64,000 bases of DNA, from the NCBI GenBank assembly GCA_018064665.1, contig JAGHUV010000014.1:62001-126000 (forward strand). The letters are read 5' to 3'. The DNA is from Candidatus Crickella caballi (lineage in GTDB: Bacteria; Bacillota; Clostridia; Peptostreptococcales; Anaerovoracaceae). Made by a program: the position numbers and the translations under genes. Shown here piece after piece: positions 34,973-43,069 of the stretch (the stretch's first letter is position 1; the number at the start of each line of letters is the position of its first letter). The notes beneath the pieces were generated by a model, which saw only the letters and a list, made by a program, of their open reading frames with translations, did not search any database and had not been told where the DNA came from.

Positions 34973-37852
34973 ATGATCAATCTTACTATTAACGGAAAAG
35001 CAAGGTCATTCGATGTAGACCCTACTATAAGACTTCGCGAGCTGCTGCTTAAGAACGGCAATTTCGCAGTAAGAGACAGTGACGATGCAGAGGGATTCTG
35101 CGGAAGTGACACCGTCATTATGGATGGTATTCCTGTATTCTCAAATCTCGTTCTTGCGGGAGAGGCTGACGGAAGTGAGATAAGAACTCCTGACAGTCTT
35201 GGCAACTCGGTTGACCTGACGATAGTGCAGCAGGCACTTATTGACGCCGGAGTAGTTCAGAGCGCGTACAATTCACCTGCAGCAGCACTGCTGTTCACAT
35301 GGCTGTTCGAGAAGAATCCGAATCCTTCAAGAGAAGATGTCAAGGATATTCTGTCCGGATTATTCATAAGAGATGCCGGATATGAGCATTACTATCTCGC
35401 TGCAGAGCTCATCAAGGAGAAGCTTAACGGCGGAGAATACAAGACAGAAATCGCACCTGAATTCAGACCTGAGCTTAAGTCTGTAGGCAAGGTAATGCCA
35501 AAGATCGACGCACCTCAGCTGGTATCAGGCGAGAGAGCTTTCGTAGAGGATTACGTGGATGCAGATACCTGCTACATGGTAGTTCTGCGTTCGCCATACG
35601 CAAGTGCATATGTTAGCAAGATCGATACATCCAAGGCAGAAGCGATCCCGGGCGTTGTTAAGGTAATTACCGCATACAACTGTCCTGATGTTACTTACAT
35701 GTCTGCAGGACAGGGCAATCCTGAGCCTTCACCACACGACAGAAAGCTTCTGAACAAGAAGGTAAGACACGTCGGCGACAGAGTTGCGGCTGTCATTGCC
35801 GAAACTCTTGAGGATGCTATTAAGGCAAGAGACCTCATCGAAGTTGAGTACGAGCCTATGGATGCGGTATTCACAGTAGAAGAGGCTATGACTGAGGGTG
35901 CACCACTTGTTCACAACGGCAAGGTAGAGTACGTTTCGGGCGCACCTGACGATCTTGACGATTACAACAAAAAGCTCTCAGGAGATGAGAGAGAAGGCAA
36001 GGTAGTATATCAGTTCCCACTGCAGGGAGATATTCTGCATAACGTAGCTGCAGCTAACCATGGCGGTATCGGTGATGTGGACAAAGCTTTTGAGGAGGCT
36101 GATGCTGTAGTGGAGGCGACTTATCAGACAAGCCAGATCCAGCATACACCGCTCGAGACACATATCTGCTACTCCAAGCTTGAGAACGGCAGACTTATCG
36201 TTTATGCGAGCACTCAGGTCCCATATCATGTACGCCGCATCGTAAGCTGGGTTACCGGACTCTCCGAAAACAAGATCCACGTTATCAAGACGAGGGTTGG
36301 AGGAGGCTACGGCTCCAAGCAGGATATTCTGGTAGAGGATCTTACTGCATATGCAACATTTGCAACAGGCAGACCTGTACTGTATCACAATACTCGTGAG
36401 GAGGAGTTTATAGCTAACTCCACAAGACATCCTATGCGTGTTCATGTCAAGATGGGAGGTAAGAAGGATGGTACTATTACAGGTATCTACATGAAGGTGG
36501 ATGCCAACACCGGTCCTTACGGAAACCATGCTTTGACAGTACCTATGAACAGCTGCTCCAAGACACTGCCACTGTTCAAGTGCGACAACATGAAATATGA
36601 CCTTACGATCTACTACACCAATACGCCACCTGCAGGAGCATATCAGGGCTATGGTACACCTAAGGGTACTTACGGACTGATGATGGCCATGGGCGAGCTT
36701 GCTGACAAGCTCGGTGTAGATTATAAGGACATGGTTATCAAGAACCATGTCGAAGAAGGATATATGCTGGAGATCCTGAAGGGACTCGGCGAAGGTCGTG
36801 AAGGCAATGTAGTACCTGTTGGTTCATGCGGACTCAGAGAAGCTGTCGAGAAGGGCTGCGAGATGATCGAATGGGGCAAGCGCGAAGAAAGCGATGACCC
36901 TGACTGGAAGATCGGTAAAGGCTTCGCAATGATAATGCAGGGCTCAGGACTTCCTGGACTCGACCATGCTAATGCTGTAGCCAAGCTCGAGATGGACGGT
37001 TCTATCATCGTACTCTCAGGTGCTGCAGATATAGGAACAGGTCTTGATACAATTATTGCCAAGGTTACAAGCGACATTCTGCAGGTACCTATGGACAAGA
37101 TAACTGTTGTATCAGGCGATACTGATTCGGGTGCATTTGATACCGGTTCATACGCATCATCAGGTACATTCTTCAGCGGTAACGCTGCAGTTGTAGCTGC
37201 TAACAATCTCAAGGAAAAGATTCTTGACGAGGCTGCATTCCAGCTCGAAGAGGATGTAGCAGATATGGAGCTTGTATGGCCGTCAGAGGTTCGTTCGACA
37301 AAGACGGGCGCATCACTCAGCTTCTACGACATCATACATACAGCAACCTCAGGTACAGGACGCGGACATCTTATCGCTCCCGGCAGCTTCACAACAGCAG
37401 CATCTTCAGTACCTTACGGAGCACACTTTGCTCAGGTTGCAGTAAATGTACGTACAGGTGAGATCAAGGTTCAGAAGTTCTATGCACTTCAGGATGCAGG
37501 AACTCCTATCAACCCTGAGGCTGCACTTTGCCAGATGTACGGTGCTTCGCTTAAGTCCATCGGACACTCGCTGTACGAGGACATGAAGCTTGACAAGGAC
37601 GGTCGCTGCATCAACGCCAATATGACAGATTACGGCGTACCGATGATATCCGAGCAGCCTGAAGACTTCAAGGCTGTACTGATTGACGTCAATGACGCTC
37701 ACGGTCCATTCGGTGCTAAATCCATATCCGAGATCGCTTGCAACGGAGCAGCTCCTGCAATCGGTAACGCTATTCACGATGCGTGTGGAGTATGGCTCAG
37801 AAGCTGGCCGATGACACCTGAGAAGGTTCTGAAGGCTTTGGGTAAGATTTAA
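34973..37852 (+). CDS. xdhD: XdhD-type molybdenum hydroxylase with degenerate Fe-S domain
   Basis: A 959-residue fusion of an N-terminal two-[2Fe-2S]-type domain (about 1-155) and a Mo-binding domain (about 175-959). The Mo domain is normal: VGGGYGSKQD, AGAYQGYGTPKG, ADIGTGLDTIIAK and PFGAKSISEIACNG with the probable catalytic Glu. The Fe-S domain keeps the fold but has lost almost all ligands. Where CGxGxCGxC is expected it reads SDDAEGFCGSD; CGFC is replaced by SAYN; CRC is replaced by IRD. The E. coli XdhD sequence, as I remember it, has the same losses, so this is a family trait. It probably acts on urate or xanthine with YgfM and YgfK. Confidence 0.9.
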   Translation: MINLTINGKARSFDVDPTIRLRELLLKNGNFAVRDSDDAEGFCGSDTVIMDGIPVFSNLVLAGEADGSEIRTPDSLGNSVDLTIVQQALIDAGVVQSAYNSPAAALLFTWLFEKNPNPSREDVKDILSGLFIRDAGYEHYYLAAELIKEKLNGGEYKTEIAPEFRPELKSVGKVMPKIDAPQLVSGERAFVEDYVDADTCYMVVLRSPYASAYVSKIDTSKAEAIPGVVKVITAYNCPDVTYMSAGQGNPEPSPHDRKLLNKKVRHVGDRVAAVIAETLEDAIKARDLIEVEYEPMDAVFTVEEAMTEGAPLVHNGKVEYVSGAPDDLDDYNKKLSGDEREGKVVYQFPLQGDILHNVAAANHGGIGDVDKAFEEADAVVEATYQTSQIQHTPLETHICYSKLENGRLIVYASTQVPYHVRRIVSWVTGLSENKIHVIKTRVGGGYGSKQDILVEDLTAYATFATGRPVLYHNTREEEFIANSTRHPMRVHVKMGGKKDGTITGIYMKVDANTGPYGNHALTVPMNSCSKTLPLFKCDNMKYDLTIYYTNTPPAGAYQGYGTPKGTYGLMMAMGELADKLGVDYKDMVIKNHVEEGYMLEILKGLGEGREGNVVPVGSCGLREAVEKGCEMIEWGKREESDDPDWKIGKGFAMIMQGSGLPGLDHANAVAKLEMDGSIIVLSGAADIGTGLDTIIAKVTSDILQVPMDKITVVSGDTDSGAFDTGSYASSGTFFSGNAAVVAANNLKEKILDEAAFQLEEDVADMELVWPSEVRSTKTGASLSFYDIIHTATSGTGRGHLIAPGSFTTAASSVPYGAHFAQVAVNVRTGEIKVQKFYALQDAGTPINPEAALCQMYGASLKSIGHSLYEDMKLDKDGRCINANMTDYGVPMISEQPEDFKAVLIDVNDAHGPFGAKSISEIACNGAAPAIGNAIHDACGVWLRSWPMTPEKVLKALGKI

Positions 37853-37903
37853 TTAAGTCAAATAAGTTACGATAACTTCAAAATACAAACGGGAGGAAAA
37901 AAC

Positions 37904-39244
37904 ATGCTTTTAATTGGAAATGGTCAAGTTATTACCAGAGATTCCGATAAGCCGTACTTCAAAGACGGTGCTGTCGTAATCGACGGCGAGCTTATCAAGG
38001 ATGTCGGTACTCTGGAAGACATGAAGAAAGCTTATCCTGATGCTGAGTTTGTAGATGCTAAGGGCGGCATTATTATGCCTGGTCTTATCAACGCTCATAC
38101 TCATATTTATTCAGGACTGGCAAGAGGTCTTGCAATCGACGGTCACAATCCTACTAACTTCTTTGAGATTCTGGACGGAATGTGGTGGAACATCGACAGA
38201 CATCTGACAATCGACGGAACTAAGGCAAGTGCTTATGCTACAATTCTCGACTGCATCAGAGACGGTGTTACTACTATCTTCGATCACCACGCAAGCTTCT
38301 GCGAGATTCCGGGATCACTCTTCGCAATTAAGGATGTTGCGAAAGAACTCGGTATGAGATCCTGCTTATGCTACGAGGTATCCGAGAGAGACGGAGCAGA
38401 GAAAACTGCACAGGCTATCCAGGAGAACGCTGACTTTGCAAAGTGGGCTAAGGACGAGGATGACGACATGATCAAAGCCATGTTCGGAGGCCACGCACTT
38501 TTCACTATTTCAGACAAGACCTTCGAGAAGATGGTTGAGGCAAATAACGGTATGACAGGATTCCATATCCACATTGCAGAGGGTATGAACGATGTATATG
38601 ACAGCCTTAGAAACTACGGCTGCAGACCTGTTAACAGACTTCTCTACAACGGACTGCTTGGCGAGAAGACTCTGCTCGGTCACTGCATCCACGTAAGCCC
38701 GGCTGAAATGGATATCATCAAGGAAACAGGCACAATGGTTGTTAACAATCCTGAATCCAACATGGGTAATGCAGTAGGCTGCGCACCTGTACTTCAGATG
38801 ATGGCTAAGGGCATCAAGGTAGGTATGGGAACAGATGCTTACACTCACGACATGCTCGAGAGCCTTAAGGTATTCCTTATTATCCAGAGACACAATGCTG
38901 CAATGCCTAACGTTGCATGGTGCGAGGGCACTGACATGCTGTTCAACAACAACAGAGATATTGCCGCTAAATACTTCAAGAAGCCTCTCGGAATCCTGAA
39001 GGAAGGCGCTGCTGCTGACGTTATCGTTATGGATTACAAGCCGTTCACTCCGTTCTCCAACGAGAATATCGACGGACACATGATCTTCGGAATGATGGGC
39101 AAGAACTGCAGAACTACTATCATCAACGGTAAGGTTCTGTATAAGGATAGAGAGTTCATTGGCATCGATGAAGAAGCTATCAATGCATGGACACTCGAGC
39201 AGAGCAAGAAGCTCTGGGGCGATCTCAATCACAGACAATACTAG
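37904..39244 (+). CDS. ssnA: SsnA, putative aminohydrolase of the selenium/purine cluster
   Basis: A 446-residue amidohydrolase-superfamily enzyme related to guanine and chlorohydrolase deaminases. Metal ligands appear in LINAHTHIYSGL, FHIHIAEG, LGHCIHV and GMGTDAYTHDM. It precedes ygfK by 11 bases and follows xdhD by about 50, the same group as in E. coli (ygfK-ssnA-ygfM-xdhD). A deaminase or ring-opening amidohydrolase acting on a purine-derived intermediate is the accepted inference; the exact substrate is not settled. An inverted repeat AAGTTA-CGA-TAACTT at 37864-37878 lies in its leader. Confidence 0.9.
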   Translation: MLLIGNGQVITRDSDKPYFKDGAVVIDGELIKDVGTLEDMKKAYPDAEFVDAKGGIIMPGLINAHTHIYSGLARGLAIDGHNPTNFFEILDGMWWNIDRHLTIDGTKASAYATILDCIRDGVTTIFDHHASFCEIPGSLFAIKDVAKELGMRSCLCYEVSERDGAEKTAQAIQENADFAKWAKDEDDDMIKAMFGGHALFTISDKTFEKMVEANNGMTGFHIHIAEGMNDVYDSLRNYGCRPVNRLLYNGLLGEKTLLGHCIHVSPAEMDIIKETGTMVVNNPESNMGNAVGCAPVLQMMAKGIKVGMGTDAYTHDMLESLKVFLIIQRHNAAMPNVAWCEGTDMLFNNNRDIAAKYFKKPLGILKEGAAADVIVMDYKPFTPFSNENIDGHMIFGMMGKNCRTTIINGKVLYKDREFIGIDEEAINAWTLEQSKKLWGDLNHRQY

Positions 39245-39255
39245 GAGGTTACAGA

Positions 39256-42252
39256 ATGAGCGATATTATGAGACCTATTTCGTACGAACACCTGCTTAAT
39301 TGGGTGCTTGACGAATACAACAAGAGCGGAAGCATCTTCGGTGTTTCCAAGCTCGTAAAACGTACAGATGGAGAAGCTCTTCCTATTTTCGAAGAGAAGA
39401 TCGAGACTCCTTTTGGTCCTGCTGCAGGTCCTAACACTCAGCTGGCACAGAACATTATTGCATCTTACTGCGCAGGCTCAAGATTCTTCGAGCTCAAGAC
39501 AGTTCAGGATATGGACGGTGCTGAACTCGCTGCATGCGTAGCTAAGCCATGTATCACAGCTCACGATGAGTGCTACAACTGCGAGTGGTCAACAGAGCTT
39601 TATGTTCACCAGGCTTTCGACGAGTATGTTAAGGCTTGGTTTGTCTGCAAGATCCTTGCTAAGGAACTCGGACTTGGCGATCCTGACGGATTCGTATTCA
39701 ACATGTCAGTAGGATACGACCTCGAGGGTATCAAGAAGGACAAAGTTAATACATATATCGACGGCATGAAGGATGCTTCCAATACTGAGGTATTCAAGAA
39801 CGCAATGGAAGTAACTCTTCAGGCTGTTAAGGACGGAAAGTTCAAGAACGTTGATGAGGCATTTGTTAAGTCAATTCCTTCAAGAATTTCCGATTCTATT
39901 ACAGAGTCAACTCTTCACGGTTGCCCACCTGATGAGATCGAGAGAATCGCTTCTTATCTCATCAAGGAGAAGAACCTTAACACTTTCATCAAGTGCAACC
40001 CGACTCTTCTCGGATATGAGTTCGCAAGAGAACGCCTTGATTCACTCGGATTTGATTACATCGCATTTGATGATCATCACTTCCTTGAGGATCTTCAGTG
40101 GGCAGATGCAGTTCCTATGTTCGAGCGTCTTCAGGCACTTTGCGATGAGAAGGGACTTGAGTTCGGCGTTAAGCTGACTAACACATTCCCTGTAGACGTT
40201 AAGGCAGGAGAGCTCCCATCAGAGGAGATGTACATGTCAGGAAGAAGCTTATTCCCTCTGACAATCGAACTCGCAAGAAGAATCACAAAGCAGTTTGACG
40301 GAAAGCTCAGAATCAGCTTCTCCGGCGGAGCAGATTATTTCAATATTAAGGAAATCTTCGAAGCAGGTATCTGGCCTATCACAATGGCTACAACTGTTCT
40401 TAAACCAGGTGGATATCAGAGAATGTCACAGATTGCAGACAGACTCGGAAACTGCGGAAGCAAGAAGTTTGACGGCGTAGACCTCAAGCAGGTTGAAGCA
40501 CTCGTAGAGATGTCACAGGGCGAGCGTAACCGCAAGCCTATCAAGCCTCTCCCGGAGCGCAAGAACGGTGAAGAACTCCCTATGTTCGATTGCTTCACAG
40601 CTCCATGCAGCGGCGGATGCCCAATCAACCAGGATATTCCTGCATACCTCGAGGCTATGGAAGAGGGAAGAAGCGAAGATGCTCTCAACATTATTCTTGA
40701 GAAGAACGCACTTCCATTCACAACAGGAACAATTTGTCCTCATACCTGCGCTGACAGATGTATGAGAAACCACTACGAGACAGCTCTGAAGATCAGAGAG
40801 GTCAAGCTGATGGCAGCTGAGGATGCATATAAGGCAGTACTTCCTACACTCAAGGCAGGCGCAGAGCTTGACAAGAAGGTTGCTGTTATCGGTGGCGGTC
40901 CTGCAGGACTTGCTACAGCATCATTCCTCTCACGTGCAGGCGCAGACGTAACTGTATTTGAGAAGAACGACAAGATGGGCGGAGTACCTCGCTATGTAAT
41001 TCCTGGCTTCAGAATCAGTGAAGAAGCTATTGATAACGACGTTGCTCTTTGCTCAGCTTATGGCGCAAAGATGGTAACAGGCAGAGAGATCAAGAGCGTT
41101 CAGGAGCTCGCTGATGAGGGATTCACAGATGTTGTTGTATGCATCGGAGCATGGGCACACGGACGCAAGGCTCTCAAGTATGGAGAAGCACTTGATGCTC
41201 TCGAGTTCCTTGCAGCTGTTAAGGCAGCACCTGGTTCTGTAGATCTTGGCACTGACGTTGCTGTTATCGGCGGCGGAAACACTGCTATGGACGTTGCTCG
41301 TGCTGCTAAGGTTCAGCCTGGCGTTGAGAACGTAAGACTGGTTTACAGAAGAAACAGAAGAAATATGCCTGCAGATGAGGAAGAGCTGCAGATGGCACTG
41401 GATGACGGTGTTGAGTTCATGGAACTCCTTGCACCAGAAGGCGTTGAGAACGGCATGCTTAAGTGCGAAGTTTGCGTACTTGGCGAGCCTGATGAGAGCG
41501 GCAGACGTTCACCTGTAGGAACAGGCAAGTTCGCAGAGGTTCCTGCAACAGCTGTAATCGCTGCAGTAGGTGAGCAGATCAAGGCTGATATCTATGAGGC
41601 TGCAGGCGCTGAGCTTGATGCCAAGGGAAGACCTGTTGTTGATGAGAAGACTCTTATGACAACTGTACCCGGACTCTACGCTGCAGGAGACTGCCGCAGA
41701 GGTCCTGCAACTGTAGTTAAGGCTATCGCTGATGCTCAGGCAATTACTGCTGCAATCACAGGAGTATCCTTCGACAAGTACGAAGCAGCTAATGCAGAAG
41801 GCAAGATGGACAAGCTCATCGACAGAAAGGGCAACCTCGCAGATCCTCCTGCAGACAAGGCTGATGACCGTTGCCTCGGATGCTCAACAGTATGTGAAGT
41901 ATGTGCAGACGTATGTCCTAACAGAGCTAATGTTGTTATCGAGGTACCTGGACTTTCAAAGGCTCAGATTCTGCACGTTGACGGCATGTGTAATGAGTGC
42001 GGCAACTGCGCTATTTTCTGCCCATACAGCGGTCGTCCTTTCAAGAACAAGTTCACACTCTTCTGGAGTGAGGAAGACTTTAACGATAGTGAAAACAATG
42101 GATTCCTGCCACTTGAGGGAACTAAGGTGCGTGTAAGACTGTTCGGAGAGATTTCAGAGCATGATATCGCTGACTCTGCATGCAGTCTGCCTACCGGTGT
42201 TCTGTCATTCATTAAGGCAGTAGAAGAGAATTACGGATATCTTATAGGATAA
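39256..42252 (+). CDS. ygfK: YgfK, Fe-S flavoprotein oxidoreductase
   Basis: A 998-residue multidomain electron-transfer protein. Residues about 1-430 form a dihydroorotate dehydrogenase-like barrel. A glutamate-synthase small-subunit-like module follows: Cys cluster APCSGGCPINQD and CPHTCADRCMR, FAD site AVIGGGPAGLATASFL, NAD(P)H site VAVIGGGNTAMDVA. The C-terminus carries two ferredoxin motifs, CSTVCEVCADVCP and CNECGNCAIFCP. It probably supplies reducing equivalents from NAD(P)H to a Mo hydroxylase to reduce a purine such as urate. The start at 39256 has AGGAGGT upstream; an earlier in-frame ATG overlaps ssnA. The stop overlaps the yqeB start by one base. Confidence 0.93.
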   Translation: MSDIMRPISYEHLLNWVLDEYNKSGSIFGVSKLVKRTDGEALPIFEEKIETPFGPAAGPNTQLAQNIIASYCAGSRFFELKTVQDMDGAELAACVAKPCITAHDECYNCEWSTELYVHQAFDEYVKAWFVCKILAKELGLGDPDGFVFNMSVGYDLEGIKKDKVNTYIDGMKDASNTEVFKNAMEVTLQAVKDGKFKNVDEAFVKSIPSRISDSITESTLHGCPPDEIERIASYLIKEKNLNTFIKCNPTLLGYEFARERLDSLGFDYIAFDDHHFLEDLQWADAVPMFERLQALCDEKGLEFGVKLTNTFPVDVKAGELPSEEMYMSGRSLFPLTIELARRITKQFDGKLRISFSGGADYFNIKEIFEAGIWPITMATTVLKPGGYQRMSQIADRLGNCGSKKFDGVDLKQVEALVEMSQGERNRKPIKPLPERKNGEELPMFDCFTAPCSGGCPINQDIPAYLEAMEEGRSEDALNIILEKNALPFTTGTICPHTCADRCMRNHYETALKIREVKLMAAEDAYKAVLPTLKAGAELDKKVAVIGGGPAGLATASFLSRAGADVTVFEKNDKMGGVPRYVIPGFRISEEAIDNDVALCSAYGAKMVTGREIKSVQELADEGFTDVVVCIGAWAHGRKALKYGEALDALEFLAAVKAAPGSVDLGTDVAVIGGGNTAMDVARAAKVQPGVENVRLVYRRNRRNMPADEEELQMALDDGVEFMELLAPEGVENGMLKCEVCVLGEPDESGRRSPVGTGKFAEVPATAVIAAVGEQIKADIYEAAGAELDAKGRPVVDEKTLMTTVPGLYAAGDCRRGPATVVKAIADAQAITAAITGVSFDKYEAANAEGKMDKLIDRKGNLADPPADKADDRCLGCSTVCEVCADVCPNRANVVIEVPGLSKAQILHVDGMCNECGNCAIFCPYSGRPFKNKFTLFWSEEDFNDSENNGFLPLEGTKVRVRLFGEISEHDIADSACSLPTGVLSFIKAVEENYGYLIG

Positions 42253-43055
42253 TGTTAGTATGCATAAAAGGTGCCGGTGATCTGGCGAGTGGTGTAGCCT
42301 TAAGGCTGCACCACTCATGCATAGACGTGGTGATGACGGATCTGCCGGTGCCAATGGCAGTTCGGAGAACCGTTGCCTTCTCGGAGGCTGTACGTCTCGG
42401 CAGTGCATCTGTTGAGGATGTCAGGGCTGAGAAAGCAGAAACCACAGAAGACATACAGGATTGTCTCTCAAGAGGCGTCATACCTGTTGTGGTAGATCCC
42501 GAAGCTGAGATTATTAATACTTTGAAACCTGATGTTATTATTGATGCTACTCTTGCCAAGAGAAATCTCGGCACATGCATCGATGATGCACCATTTGTTA
42601 TCGCACTCGGACCCGGATTTACTGCCGGGGTTGATTGTGATGCGGTAATTGAGACCATGAGGGGACATTCACTCGGAAGAGTTATACTCAAAGGCTCTGC
42701 TATTCCTAACACAGGAGTACCGGGAAATATCGGTGGTCAGACTATCAAGAGACTGATCAAAGCCACTGCTGACGGAATATTTCATCCTGAGAAGGAAATA
42801 GGAGATATCGTCAAAGAGGGTGAACGTGTGGCCAATGTTGACGGCGTACCTGTATATGCGCTTACAGGCGGTATGATACGCGGTATGCTTCAGGATGGAG
42901 TTCACGTAACCAAGGGGCTTAAATCCGGAGATGTCGACCCAAGAGGACGTACAGTCGATTATATGACTGTTTCGGATAAAGCTAATGCTATAGGAGGAGG
43001 CGTTCTTGAAGCAATTCTTCGCTTCAATGGCGGCCTCAATAAATTAATTGATTGA
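42252..43055 (+). CDS. yqeB: YqeB, selenium-dependent molybdenum hydroxylase maturation protein
   Basis: A 267-residue protein of the EF2563/YqeB family, a marker of the labile-selenium Mo hydroxylase trait. The N-terminal Rossmann-like segment is VCIKGAGDLASGVALRLHH, followed by VVDPEAEII and IDATLAKRN, and near the end GLKSGDVDPRG. It is thought to help make or insert the selenium-containing cofactor, with YqeC and selenophosphate synthase. It shares the A of its ATG with the YgfK stop and precedes the selenium-dependent xanthine dehydrogenase gene by 14 bases. Confidence 0.92.
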   Translation: MLVCIKGAGDLASGVALRLHHSCIDVVMTDLPVPMAVRRTVAFSEAVRLGSASVEDVRAEKAETTEDIQDCLSRGVIPVVVDPEAEIINTLKPDVIIDATLAKRNLGTCIDDAPFVIALGPGFTAGVDCDAVIETMRGHSLGRVILKGSAIPNTGVPGNIGGQTIKRLIKATADGIFHPEKEIGDIVKEGERVANVDGVPVYALTGGMIRGMLQDGVHVTKGLKSGDVDPRGRTVDYMTVSDKANAIGGGVLEAILRFNGGLNKLID

Positions 43056-43069
43056 TATGGAGGATAGTT

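Noticed and set aside
34185..42252. Naming the ygfM-xdhD-ygfK group selenate reductase
   Set aside because: Older database names come from genetics in E. coli; the sequence and context fit purine chemistry.
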